Source: Peptococcaceae bacterium (GTDB lineage: Bacteria; Bacillota; Desulfitobacteriia; Desulfitobacteriales; Syntrophobotulaceae). From it: a stretch of DNA of 42,232 bases. Below the pieces are notes generated by a model. The model was not told the origin of the DNA and did no database searches. It worked only from the letters and a program-made list of their open reading frames with translations. Made by a program: the position numbers and the translations under genes. This document shows, in pieces, positions 1 to 8,600 of the stretch. Numbering within the stretch: position 1 is the first letter of the stretch; the number at the start of each line of letters is the position of its first letter. Location: positions 1 to 42,232 of the forward strand of contig JAAYOJ010000007.1 in the NCBI GenBank assembly GCA_012520405.1, given 5' to 3'.

Positions 1-107
1 ACTTAAAAGGTACCTTGAATAAAGATAAGGAAAAACTTTTGAGAACTTTAAAAGAAGCCAAAAATAACAGTGCTATGTTGGCAGCCGAGGAAAACAGACT
101 TCTTTAA
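1..107 (+). CDS. 3' end of an unidentified gene (partial)
   Basis: An open frame enters from the left edge in frame with position 3 and stops at TAA 105-107, giving 34 residues ending in AAEENRLL. The tail is hydrophilic, rich in Lys, Glu and Leu, and looks like an amphipathic helix. No domain can be assigned from so short a piece. It lies upstream of def on the same strand with 145 bases between them, and no hairpin with a T-run follows it. It could be a chance open frame, though 34 codons in a coding-dense region suggest a real gene end. Confidence 0.4.
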   Translation, partial: LKGTLNKDKEKLLRTLKEAKNNSAMLAAEENRLL

Positions 108-252
108 CGAAGCGGACGGCCATCTTTAGAACCCTGTTATCCTAGCAATGTATTATCCCGGCCGGCTGCAGGAATGCCACGCTGTTAAACCCCATATAAA
201 ATATAGGAATTTATTGAACCGGGGTTGATTGGGATAGATCGGGGGTTAAATC

Positions 253-708
253 ATGGCTGCAAGAACTATTCGTTTACTGGGGGATAACATCTTAAGAGAA
301 AAATGTCAGCCGGTTGAAATTTTTGATGACCAAATAACAAATCTTTTACAGGATATGCTCGATACTTTGCACCAAACGGAAAACGGAGCAGCTTTAGCTG
401 CTCCCCAAGTAGGAGTATTAAGTCGGGCCATTGTTATTGATCTAGGAAAAAATCCTATATTTCTTGTTAATCCTGAAATAATTGAACGGCAAGGACGCCA
501 AAAAGTTACGGAAGGCTGTTTAAGCATTCCGGGGGTATGGGGCAAATTGATCAGGCCGAAGAAGGTTAAAGTTAAAGCTTTTAACGAAAAGGGGACGGAG
601 ATTTTTATTACAGGAGAAGGAGAATTAGCTAAATGCCTTTGTCATGAGATCGATCATCTCGACGGCATTTTGTTTATTGATAAAGTGGATTCTAAAGTGG
701 GTTATTGA
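253..708 (+). CDS. def: Peptide deformylase
   Basis: Removes the N-terminal formyl group from nascent proteins, using a metal (usually Fe2+) in the cytoplasm. All three family motifs are visible: GAALAAPQVG at residues 45-54, EGCLS at 87-91 (Cys89 is a metal ligand) and HEIDH at 131-135 (two His ligands and the catalytic Glu). The length of 151 residues is normal for a short bacterial form. ATG at 253 has a GGGGG ribosome site. Motif 1 departs from the usual G-h-G-h-AAPQ because the second glycine is Ala47, as in some second-copy deformylases. The gene converges on rqcH with only six bases between the stop codons. The usual neighbours priA and fmt are not in this window, so a second def elsewhere is possible. 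Confidence 0.92.
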   Translation: MAARTIRLLGDNILREKCQPVEIFDDQITNLLQDMLDTLHQTENGAALAAPQVGVLSRAIVIDLGKNPIFLVNPEIIERQGRQKVTEGCLSIPGVWGKLIRPKKVKVKAFNEKGTEIFITGEGELAKCLCHEIDHLDGILFIDKVDSKVGY

Positions 709-714
709 AGTAGG

Positions 715-2550
715 TTATTGAAGTGGATTATTTAGTAGGCGTTCAATGGTTTCCTGCTGGGGAGTGATATACAATGACCAGTATTGTTCGTAAACGACCA
801 TCCCGGGTTTAGCACCTCGGGGTTTTTTTATTTGTCGCACATGAGTGTAATCCACCGCTACCTGGGAGGATGCTCTGGCTTGACTGAAATAGACGGCTAA
901 AGTTGCCGCTTCCAGAAGGGTTTGGTCGTCGGGGAATTCTTCATTTTCGTTAAGGGGTACAATAACGTGTGAACCGGGAATACTCTTCACATGGAGCCAC
1001 AGATCGCCCGGTTTGGCTTGCCGCCAGGTCAGGCGGTCGTTTTGTTTATTATTGCGGCCGACGATAATGGTTTTACCCGTGGAAGATAAAAAGCGGTAGG
1101 GTTGAGAATATATTTGCTCTTTTTCCTTTGCAGAATGTTTTGAAGCCTTCTTTTTTGTTGCTTGTTTCCCGTATTTTTGATATTTGGCCTGTTTGCCGGA
1201 TATATAAGCTTGTTCTGTCAGTTCTTGGTGGATTTCCTTGAGTTCATTATCATTAGCGGCTTGTTCAATGCTATATATGATAGACTGCAGATAATTTATT
1301 TCTTCCAGAGCCGCCTGTTTAAAAGGTTCGGTTTTCTTGATGGCGGCCTTGGCTTTGTTGTAAATCTTATAGTAATGTTGAGCATTGTCAATCCCTTTTA
1401 AGCTGGGGTCCAAGGGGATGGTTATTGGCTTGTAGTCCGGATCGGTATAGTCCTCGACCGTAATTTCTGTCAGGCCGGGAGTTAACTTGTAGAGGTTGGC
1501 CGTAAGAAGTTCCCCATACTTCTGATAGCTTAAGTCCTTTTGAGCTTTGGCCATAGTGTTTTCATACATTTCACATTTCCGATAGAGGCGCTTAATATGG
1601 TCTTGTACTATCTTTAGCAGAGATGCTCTCTGGGCTTCACTTCGGTTATAATCATCTTTTTGGCGGTAATATAAGTTTACTGCTTGGTTGAGGCTGGTTG
1701 TAGGATGCCAAATTAAGTCGGCGTACTGTTCATAGGGTATAAAAGTGAAAGCCGAGGGCAGTTTCTTTGGCCCGGGTGGATAATAAAGACCGGGATTTAT
1801 TAAATCAAGCTCTTTAGCCGGGATAAACAGGGTATATGCTTGATAAAGTCTGCTTAGATCGATCTCACCGCAGTCATCAAGGATTGCGTCAGTTTCTAAG
1901 CCGGCGCGGATAACAATTTCCTTAGCCAGTTCAGGACTGATTCCATTGAACAGATCAAGCAGCGCCTTGGTTACTTTTCTTTCCAGAGCATAGGTCAAAA
2001 TCAGGCTCATAAACCGGTTTTCATCTTTGAGGGCTTCAGCTTTATTCTGGGGCGGTGGTGTAATGTAAGTTCTTCCCGGTAGCACCTCCCGGTATCTGCT
2101 CACCAAGTGAGAGTACCTTCTTATGCCATCCAGAATAATGTTAGTCTCCGAGTCTACCAGAATTAAATTACTGTGTTTGCCCATTATTTCCAAATGCAAA
2201 AAATAATTCTGTAAGTCTCCTCTTTCGTTGTAATTTTGAATAATCAAAGTTACAACCCTTTCCAGGCCAGACTGAAAGATATCCATAATCTTGCCGCCTT
2301 CCAGATGTTTGCGCAGAATCATGCAAAACATGGGAGGAAAGGCAGGATTTTTTTTAGCTTGCTCTGTTAGATGAATTCTGGCTGCTGTACTGCCGGCATT
2401 TAAGAGTAAACGCTGAGTTTGTCCGGCACTGCGCACCAGAAGATGAATTTCATCTTTTTCCGGTTGCTGAATTTTATCAATACGTGTTCCTACCAATATG
2501 GGATGGAGTTCTTTGATTAAGTAACTGAGAGTAATGCTGTCTAAAGCCAT
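715..2550 (-). CDS. rqcH: Rqc2/NFACT family ribosome quality control factor RqcH
   Basis: A 611-residue NFACT protein, older name fibronectin-binding protein FbpA. In Bacillus subtilis RqcH binds stalled 50S subunits carrying peptidyl-tRNA and recruits tRNA-Ala to add C-terminal alanine tails that mark the chain for degradation. The N-terminal NFACT-N domain covers about residues 1-250 (start MALDSITLSYLIKEL). A charged helical, coiled-coil-like middle follows (about 280-450), then a C-terminal NFACT-R domain (about 490-590) with the WLHVKSIPGSHVI signature. ATG at 2550 is preceded on the minus strand by GGAG. The conserved Asp-Arg pair of the NFACT-N domain reads Glu97-Arg98 here. The gene is transcribed divergently from the Ca2+ ATPase. 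Family assignment is firm; tailing activity is inferred. Confidence 0.92.
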   Translation of the reverse strand: MALDSITLSYLIKELHPILVGTRIDKIQQPEKDEIHLLVRSAGQTQRLLLNAGSTAARIHLTEQAKKNPAFPPMFCMILRKHLEGGKIMDIFQSGLERVVTLIIQNYNERGDLQNYFLHLEIMGKHSNLILVDSETNIILDGIRRYSHLVSRYREVLPGRTYITPPPQNKAEALKDENRFMSLILTYALERKVTKALLDLFNGISPELAKEIVIRAGLETDAILDDCGEIDLSRLYQAYTLFIPAKELDLINPGLYYPPGPKKLPSAFTFIPYEQYADLIWHPTTSLNQAVNLYYRQKDDYNRSEAQRASLLKIVQDHIKRLYRKCEMYENTMAKAQKDLSYQKYGELLTANLYKLTPGLTEITVEDYTDPDYKPITIPLDPSLKGIDNAQHYYKIYNKAKAAIKKTEPFKQAALEEINYLQSIIYSIEQAANDNELKEIHQELTEQAYISGKQAKYQKYGKQATKKKASKHSAKEKEQIYSQPYRFLSSTGKTIIVGRNNKQNDRLTWRQAKPGDLWLHVKSIPGSHVIVPLNENEEFPDDQTLLEAATLAVYFSQARASSQVAVDYTHVRQIKKPRGAKPGMVVYEQYWSLYITPQQETIERLLNNPLQ

Positions 2551-2744
2551 AGCTTGCTAGCTCCTTTCCCCAAAACTAATAAAATTATATCAATCCCGAT
2601 ACATGAAGACCAGCGTTTAAGCATGGCTTTTACAATTTGTTGATTTTTCCTGAGCAAAAAGTACGCAACGAGTAATTTTTTATGGACAGGCCGAATAGCA
2701 TTTACAAGAAGAATTACTATCAGAGGAAAGAAGGAGGAACAGAA

Positions 2745-5477
2745 ATGCAGCGGCAAGCGTGGCATATTTTAAGCGGCGGGGAAATATGCAAAAAACTTAA
2801 AGTAGACCCGGAGAGAGGTTTAAATGATAGAGAGGTGACCCGTCGGCTGGTAGAATTCGGGCCTAATTCTCTGATTGTAAAAAAAGGGGTTAACCCGGTC
2901 TTCTTATTTTTGGGTCAATTTAAAGATTTTATGGTGTTGGTTTTAATGGTAGCCACGCTAATTTCCGGCCTTTTGGGTGAAGTAGCAGATGCTCTTACCA
3001 TTTTAGCCATTATTTTGCTTAATGCTATTTTGGGATTTATTCAGGAGTACAAGGCTGAAAAATCTATGGAATCTTTGCGGTCCCTCACCGCTCCTGAGGC
3101 TACGGTCTTAAGGAATGGTACAGTAATGAAGATACCGGCTGAAGAACTTGTACCCGGGGACATTGTCATGATAGAAACCGGAGATCGTGTTCCGGCCGAT
3201 ATCCGGTGGCTGAAATCAACCAGTTTGCGTGTAGAAGAATCCGCTCTTACCGGAGAATCACAGCCGGTGGCTAAAAATAACCAACCGTTGCTGGATGAAT
3301 ATGTTCCCATAGCTGATCGCAAAAATATGGGTTATATGGGTACAGTCGTCGTTAACGGGCGGGGAATAGGAGTTGTTATTGCTACCGGGATGCATACCGA
3401 GATGGGTATTATTGCCGATATGATTCAGGATATCAAGGAGGAAGAAACACCCTTACAACGCAGATTAGCCCAGTTGGGAAAATGGCTGGTTACTATTAGC
3501 GTGGCTGTTTGTGTTGTAGTAGTTATAACGGGTATTCTCCAAGGTGAGAGTTTATCCAAAATGTTTTTTGCCGGTGTTACGCTGGCAGTAGCGGCTATTC
3601 CGGAAGGATTGCCGGCCATTGTTACAGTGGCCTTGGCTGTCGGTGTTCAGCGTATGGTTAAACGTCGGGCCATTATTCGCAAGTTGCCGGCGGTTGAAAC
3701 TTTAGGGTGTGCCACAGTTATTTGTTCTGATAAAACCGGGACTTTGACGCAAAATGAAATGACTGTTAGGAGAATTTATTGTGAAGACCAGATTATTACC
3801 GTCAGTGGGCAGGGATATGATCCTAAAGGGGATTTCCATGGCATTGACCCCTATAAGGATAAAGGGACATTTAAAGAGTTGCTTAAATGCGCTGCTCTGT
3901 GCAACAATGCGGTATTAACCAAAAAAGGTATAAGAGTAAGCGGTTTATTTCGAGGAAAACGGGAAAGTGCTTGGGGAGTTGACGGCGATCCCACCGAAGG
4001 GGCTCTGCTGGTAGCGGCTGCCAAAGCCGGAGTATGGCGGGAAGGGTTAGAACGCAAGGAGCAAAGAGTTGCTGAGATTCCCTTTGATTCGGAAAGAAAA
4101 AGAATGACCGTGCTTTATAAAGAGAAAGGCGGGTTTAAAGCCTATGTCAAAGGGGCACCCGATATAATTTTAGAACTGTGTACTAAGGAAATGACCAAAC
4201 AAGGAATAAAAGAGCTTACCCCGGAGAGAAAAAAGGAGATTTTATTTATTAATGACGAGATGGCTTCTCATGCTTTGCGAGTCTTGGCTTTGGCTGTCAA
4301 AAACGTGGAAGAAGAAGATCAAAACGGGGAAGTGGAAAAAAATCTGGTGTTTACCGGGTTAATGGGCATGATTGATCCGCCTCGTTTGAGCGCGATTAAA
4401 GCCATTAAAGTTTGCCGGGCTGCCGGGATAAAACCGGTGATGATTACCGGAGACCATAAACTTACTGCTCAGGCGGTAGCCAAGGAACTAGGAATTATCA
4501 GAGGAATGGAAACTAAAGTTATTACCGGGGTAGAGCTTGATAAAATGACGGAAGATGATTTACGCCAACAGGTTATGGATATTTCCGTTTTTGCCAGAGT
4601 TGCTCCCCGGGATAAGCTAAGAATCGTCAGGGCCTTAAAAGAAAACGGGGAAATTGTAGCCATGACCGGTGATGGAGTTAATGATGCGCCGGCTGTGAAA
4701 GAGGCCGATATAGGAGTAGCCATGGGGCAAACCGGAACCGATGTTACCAAAGAAGCATCGTCCATGATAATTGCCGATGACAATTTCGCAACTATAGTAG
4801 CCGCAGTAGAAGAAGGAAGGGGCATCTATGACAATATTAGAAAGTTTATCCGTTATCTCCTTTCTTGTAATTTAGGGGAAGTGCTTACTATGTTTCTTGG
4901 TACTTTGGTCGGACTGCCTTTGCCCCTTTTGCCGATTCAAATTCTATGGGTCAACCTGGTTACGGATGGCTTGCCAGCCATGGCCTTGGGGGTAGACGGG
5001 ACTGATCCTGACATTATGAGAAGAAAGCCGCGCAAGCCTAATGAAAGTATCTTTGCCCGGGGGCTTGGCAGAAAGATTCTAATCCGGGGCACCATGATCG
5101 GTATCGGAACTCTCTTGGTTTTCGTTATCGGACTTTGGTCCGGTGTAGGATTACTGGAAGCAAGGACTATGGCTTTTACCACCTTGGTTTTCTCCCAACT
5201 TTTCCATGTATTTGACTGCAAATCCGAAACCAGGAGCATTTTTGAAGTCGGAATCTTTTCCAATCCTTTGCTGTTGTTGGCAGTCGCCACCTCAATAAGC
5301 ATGCAGTTAGCGGTTATCTATCTGCCGGTCATGCAGGGCATATTTAAGACTGCGGCTCTTGGCGCTTGGCAGTGGGTATTAATTCTCATTGTCGCCGGGG
5401 GACCCAGTGTACTCATTGGTATAGCAAGGACGGTTAGAAATGCTATACGTCGCAGTAGTCTTATGGTTAGTCGTTAA
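2745..5477 (+). CDS. Cation-transporting P-type ATPase, SERCA/PMR1-like (probable Ca2+ export)
   Basis: A type II P-type ATPase of 910 residues that probably pumps Ca2+ out of the cell. Visible in order: N-terminal cation ATPase domain, TGES actuator loop (from Thr169), the M4 PEGLP motif with Glu287, the phosphorylation motif DKTGTLT with Asp329, the hinge TGDGVNDAP with Asp643, the M5 motif SCNLGE and the M6 motif NLVTDG. M4 Glu, M5 Asn and Glu, and M6 Asn and Asp match SERCA site I and II ligands, so Ca2+ is favoured over Mn2+ alone or Na+/K+. An in-frame ATG exists at 2682, but ATG 2745 is preferred because GGAGGA lies just upstream and the protein then begins like its family. A terminator follows. 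Confidence 0.92.
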   Translation: MQRQAWHILSGGEICKKLKVDPERGLNDREVTRRLVEFGPNSLIVKKGVNPVFLFLGQFKDFMVLVLMVATLISGLLGEVADALTILAIILLNAILGFIQEYKAEKSMESLRSLTAPEATVLRNGTVMKIPAEELVPGDIVMIETGDRVPADIRWLKSTSLRVEESALTGESQPVAKNNQPLLDEYVPIADRKNMGYMGTVVVNGRGIGVVIATGMHTEMGIIADMIQDIKEEETPLQRRLAQLGKWLVTISVAVCVVVVITGILQGESLSKMFFAGVTLAVAAIPEGLPAIVTVALAVGVQRMVKRRAIIRKLPAVETLGCATVICSDKTGTLTQNEMTVRRIYCEDQIITVSGQGYDPKGDFHGIDPYKDKGTFKELLKCAALCNNAVLTKKGIRVSGLFRGKRESAWGVDGDPTEGALLVAAAKAGVWREGLERKEQRVAEIPFDSERKRMTVLYKEKGGFKAYVKGAPDIILELCTKEMTKQGIKELTPERKKEILFINDEMASHALRVLALAVKNVEEEDQNGEVEKNLVFTGLMGMIDPPRLSAIKAIKVCRAAGIKPVMITGDHKLTAQAVAKELGIIRGMETKVITGVELDKMTEDDLRQQVMDISVFARVAPRDKLRIVRALKENGEIVAMTGDGVNDAPAVKEADIGVAMGQTGTDVTKEASSMIIADDNFATIVAAVEEGRGIYDNIRKFIRYLLSCNLGEVLTMFLGTLVGLPLPLLPIQILWVNLVTDGLPAMALGVDGTDPDIMRRKPRKPNESIFARGLGRKILIRGTMIGIGTLLVFVIGLWSGVGLLEARTMAFTTLVFSQLFHVFDCKSETRSIFEVGIFSNPLLLLAVATSISMQLAVIYLPVMQGIFKTAALGAWQWVLILIVAGGPSVLIGIARTVRNAIRRSSLMVSR

Positions 5478-5495
5478 TTATTAAGCAATACAGAA

Positions 5496-5532
5496 AGAGA
5501 TGTCTTCATTGCTTGTGAAGGCGTCTCTTTTT
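5496..5532 (+). terminator. Rho-independent terminator after the Ca2+ ATPase
   Basis: A 13-pair stem (5496-5508 with 5516-5528, two of the pairs G-U) with a seven-base loop is followed by a T-rich run. It lies 18 bases after the ATPase stop codon. Its upper stem and loop resemble the terminator at 16413-16447. Confidence 0.85.
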
Positions 5533-5557
5533 ATTTCCGAGCAATAATAAGGCTTTC

Positions 5558-5587
5558 CTTACAGAAACTATTTTTTTGTGGTATAAT
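5558..5587 (+). promoter_or_regulatory. Candidate sigma-A promoter for the CarD-like gene
   Basis: A perfect TATAAT at 5582-5587 is preceded by TG one base upstream (extended -10). A weak CTTACA box sits 18 bases further up. A start site near 5594 would give a leader of about 75 bases before the ATG at 5668. Judged by eye only. Confidence 0.5.
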
Positions 5588-5667
5588 AGAATTGTAGCTG
5601 TGATTAGGTTAACTTATTAGTATATTATTATTTGTATATATAATGCAAGGGCTTGAGAGGTATTTTT

Positions 5668-6165
5668 ATGTTTAAACTAAATGATTATGTAGTATACAAC
5701 TCCACGGGGGTCTATAAAATTGTCGACATCAGGAAAGAAAAGGATATTAATGATGAATATGTAGACTATTATATTCTGGAGCCGGTCTACGGGCATAATC
5801 TGACAGTTAAAATCCCAATTACAAACCGTAAGGTTTCAATGCGGAAAATTATGAGCAAGGATGAGGTTTTAGCCTTAATATCCGCAATGCCGGATATAGA
5901 ACCTGTTTGGATAAATGACGATAGGAAAAGATATGAAAGCTTTAAGTCAGCTCTTAAAACTGCAGAATGCCTGGAATGGGTGAAAATAGTCAAAACTATG
6001 TATCTCAAAAAGCAAGAAAGAATGAGTGACGGCAAAAAACTAGCGAAGGCCGATGAGGATATTATGAAAGCTGCCGAAAAAAATATGAACGAAGAGTTTG
6101 CAGCAGCTTTGAATATTTCCCCCGATGAAGTGATTCCCTATATTCGAAAAAGAATCCCCTCCTAA
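5668..6165 (+). CDS. CarD/CdnL-family transcription regulator
   Basis: A 165-residue protein. The N-terminal 60 or so residues form the CarD/TRCF RNA-polymerase-interacting domain (MFKLNDYVVYNSTGVYKIVDI, the typical start with a glycine-turn beta structure). The rest is helical and charged, as in CarD/CdnL proteins, whose C-terminal domain contacts the upstream edge of the transcription bubble and stabilises open complexes at rRNA and other promoters. ATG 5668 is preferred over an upstream in-frame TTG at 5653 because GAGAGG lies seven bases before it. It is monocistronic, between a terminator and a terminator. The family call is firm; the regulated promoters are unknown. The helical half is diverged enough that I cannot assign it to a named subfamily. 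Confidence 0.8.
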   Translation: MFKLNDYVVYNSTGVYKIVDIRKEKDINDEYVDYYILEPVYGHNLTVKIPITNRKVSMRKIMSKDEVLALISAMPDIEPVWINDDRKRYESFKSALKTAECLEWVKIVKTMYLKKQERMSDGKKLAKADEDIMKAAEKNMNEEFAAALNISPDEVIPYIRKRIPS

Positions 6166-6183
6166 AATTCAGGGGCAATATGG

Positions 6184-6254
6184 AGGAACACGAGGATAGC
6201 TTTCATGTCTCCAATTAGAAAGAGGCAGGAGGGCTGTCCTCGTGTTCCTTTTCT
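6184..6254 (+). terminator. Long-stem terminator after the CarD-like gene
   Basis: Arms 6184-6200 and 6233-6249 form a 17-pair stem with a single G-U pair around a 32-base loop, followed by TTTTCTTAGTTT. The long loop is unusual for a simple terminator but the stem is near perfect. It isolates the CarD-like gene from dapF. Confidence 0.75.
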
Positions 6255-6273
6255 TAGTTTCTGTTATCTTATC

Positions 6274-6302
6274 TTGACCCTGGCCAATCTGCATAGTATT
6301 CT
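6274..6302 (+). promoter_or_regulatory. Candidate promoter for dapF
   Basis: TTGACC (5 of 6 to consensus) and TATTCT (4 of 6) are separated by 17 bases and lie directly after the preceding terminator, about 36 bases ahead of the dapF start. A plausible sigma-A promoter by position and spacing. Confidence 0.5.
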
Positions 6303-6338
6303 GTAAGAAAAGGTAAGCTTCACCAAGGAGGAAGACCT

Positions 6339-7196
6339 ATGGATTTTATTAAGATGCATGGTCTGGGAAATGATTTTGTCTGCCTGGATCATTTTCTTTC
6401 CTCGCCGGAGATAAATTACTCTGAGGCTGCCCGTCGTCTTTGCCATAGGCAGTTGGGCATCGGTGGGGATGGGTTAATTGTTGTTCTTCCTTCCGATAAG
6501 GCTGACGCCAGGATGAGAATTTTCAATCCGGACGGTTCGGAACCAGAAATGTGCGGTAACGGCATTCGTTGTTTTGCTCGTTATGTCTATGATCGTGGTT
6601 ATGTGCCAAAAGAAACTATGACCGTAGAAACCTTGGCCGGAATTTTGACTATAAAATTGGAAGTAAAAAACCGCAAATTTGAAGCCGCAACAGTATGTAT
6701 GGGAAAGCCTGTTCTGGAACCTAAGCTCATTCCGGTGATAACTGACCGGGAGGGGCCGATAATTGAGCAAGAAATAGAAGTATGCGGGCATAAATTATTA
6801 TTCACGCCTGTTTCTATGGGCAATCCCCACTGTGTTATATTTGTGGACGATTTCGATCGCCTTGAATTTGAGCTGCTAGGGCCGGCTCTGGAGAAACACC
6901 CGTTTTTTCCGCAAAAGACAAATGTTGAGTTTGTTAAAATAGAAAATCCAAGTGAACTAACTATGAAAGTATGGGAGAGAGGAGCAGGACCTACCTTGGC
7001 TTGCGGGACAGGAGCCTGTGCTTCCCAGGTGGCTGCCGTTCTAACTGGCCGGGCAGAAAGAAAAACAACCATACACTTACCCGGAGGCGATTTGCAAATA
7101 GAATGGGGAAGTGATAATTTAATTTATATGACAGGGCCCGCAAACTATGTTTTTCAAGGCCAAATACTTGAAGATACACTTCCGGATAATTTATAA
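6339..7196 (+). CDS. dapF: Diaminopimelate epimerase
   Basis: Converts LL- to meso-diaminopimelate for lysine and peptidoglycan. It is a 285-residue cytoplasmic enzyme with the two-fold DapF fold. The two catalytic cysteines are visible: Cys72 in MCGNGIRC and Cys222 in ACGTGAC, the thiol pair that acts as acid and base in this PLP-independent reaction. The start MDFIKMHGLGNDF is typical, and ATG 6339 has a strong AAGGAGG. dapL follows 74 bases downstream, so the two consecutive steps that make LL- and then meso-DAP are encoded together. Confidence 0.97.
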   Translation: MDFIKMHGLGNDFVCLDHFLSSPEINYSEAARRLCHRQLGIGGDGLIVVLPSDKADARMRIFNPDGSEPEMCGNGIRCFARYVYDRGYVPKETMTVETLAGILTIKLEVKNRKFEAATVCMGKPVLEPKLIPVITDREGPIIEQEIEVCGHKLLFTPVSMGNPHCVIFVDDFDRLEFELLGPALEKHPFFPQKTNVEFVKIENPSELTMKVWERGAGPTLACGTGACASQVAAVLTGRAERKTTIHLPGGDLQIEWGSDNLIYMTGPANYVFQGQILEDTLPDNL

Positions 7197-7270
7197 TAAT
7201 TATCTATGTAGCTGTTCTGCCAAGAAAAAACATTTTATAGATTAAGCGCTAATTAAGGGGGAATACTTAT

Positions 7271-8503
7271 ATGGCATTAGTAAATGAAAACTATTTAAAA
7301 CTGCCGGGGAATTATCTTTTTTCGGAGATAGCCCGCAGGGTAAATGAGTTTAAACAGCAAAATCCAGCGTCCGATATTATTAGAATGGGAATTGGTGACG
7401 TAACCAGGCCGCTCCCTCCCGCTGTTATTGACGCTATGCATAAAGCAGTCGATGAAATGGGCAGCCTGGATACTTTTAGAGGCTACGGACCTGAACAGGG
7501 ATATGAGTTCCTGGCAGAAAAAATAATAGAAAATGATTTTAAACCTCGTGGTGTCAACCTAAAGGTAGACGAAGTCTTTATTAGTGATGGTGCCAAAACC
7601 GATACTGCTAACTTCCAGGAACTATTGGGAGTAGATAATATTGTGGCCGTTACTGATCCTGTCTATCCTGTTTATGTAGATAGCAATGTAATGGCCGGTA
7701 GAACTGGAAAAGTTAATGCCCAAGGGCAGTTTGACAAATTAATTTATTTGCCTTGTATTGAAGAGAATGACATGAAACCCGAGTTTCCCACTTCAAGGGT
7801 AGATATGGTCTATCTCTGCTACCCTAATAATCCGACAGGGACAACCTTAACCAAAGAAGACTTGAAAAAGTGGGTAGATTTTGCCCGAGAAAACAAAGTA
7901 CTTATTTTATTTGACGCGGCTTATGAAGCCTTTATCCGCGAGGAGAATGTACCGCACAGTATTTTTGAAATTGAAGGAGCCCGGGAAGTTGCGGTAGAAT
8001 TCAGAAGTTTCTCCAAGACAGCAGGTTTTACCGGTACAAGATGCGCCTATACTATCGTTCCCCATGAGCTTATGGCCTATGATTCTCAAGGGCAAGCCCA
8101 CAGTTTGAATAAATTATGGCTAAGGAGACAGACAACTAAATTTAATGGGGTATCCTACCCGGTTCAAGCAGCTGCCGCTGCAGTTTATACTCCTGAAGGC
8201 CAGCAACAAATCAAAGAAACTATCGATTATTATATGGAAAACGCCAGGCTGATCAGAGAAGGATTGCAAAAAGCAGGCTTCAAAGTTTTCGGTGGCGTAA
8301 ATGCTCCTTACATCTGGATGCAAACACCCAACAAAATGTCTTCCTGGGACTTTTTTGACAAGTTAATGAAAGAAGCGGAAGTGGTAGGCACTCCGGGCGC
8401 CGGTTTTGGGGCCAACGGCGAAGGCTACTTCCGGCTTACTGCTTTTAATACGCGTGAAAATACGGAGAGAGCAATTCAAAGGATTATTAACAAGCTAGGC
8501 TAG
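7271..8503 (+). CDS. dapL: LL-diaminopimelate aminotransferase
   Basis: PLP-dependent class I/II aminotransferase that makes LL-diaminopimelate directly from tetrahydrodipicolinate and glutamate, by-passing the succinylated and acetylated intermediates. It has 410 residues, the usual DapL length. Visible: the DapL start ([20 protein letters not shown]), GDVTRPLPP near 42-50, PNNPTG at 185-190, DAAYEAF at 215-221, and the Schiff-base Lys249 in [18 protein letters not shown] ribosome site precedes ATG 7271. With dapF upstream it forms a two-gene lysine/cell-wall unit, closed by a terminator. DapL is common in Peptococcaceae-type clostridia. Confidence 0.95.
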   Translation: MALVNENYLKLPGNYLFSEIARRVNEFKQQNPASDIIRMGIGDVTRPLPPAVIDAMHKAVDEMGSLDTFRGYGPEQGYEFLAEKIIENDFKPRGVNLKVDEVFISDGAKTDTANFQELLGVDNIVAVTDPVYPVYVDSNVMAGRTGKVNAQGQFDKLIYLPCIEENDMKPEFPTSRVDMVYLCYPNNPTGTTLTKEDLKKWVDFARENKVLILFDAAYEAFIREENVPHSIFEIEGAREVAVEFRSFSKTAGFTGTRCAYTIVPHELMAYDSQGQAHSLNKLWLRRQTTKFNGVSYPVQAAAAAVYTPEGQQQIKETIDYYMENARLIREGLQKAGFKVFGGVNAPYIWMQTPNKMSSWDFFDKLMKEAEVVGTPGAGFGANGEGYFRLTAFNTRENTERAIQRIINKLG

Positions 8504-8537
8504 CAGAATTAAATTGCATCAAGGGTGTGGTATTAAC

Positions 8538-8566
8538 AAGGACAGGGGCATTTCCCCTGTCCTTTT
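8538..8566 (+). terminator. Terminator after dapL
   Basis: A perfect 11-pair stem (8538-8548 with 8554-8564) with a five-base loop and a short T-run. It lies between the convergent dapL and MFS genes. On the minus strand the stem is followed by a poorer T-run, so use in both directions is possible but weaker. Confidence 0.85.
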
Positions 8567-8600
8567 AGCAAGTCTATATCTATATATCTATTCTCAATAT

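Noticed and set aside
108-252. Regulatory RNA or terminator ahead of def
   Set aside because: Only a short GC-rich CCCGGCCGGC patch and no stem with T-run or known aptamer; nothing to support a call.
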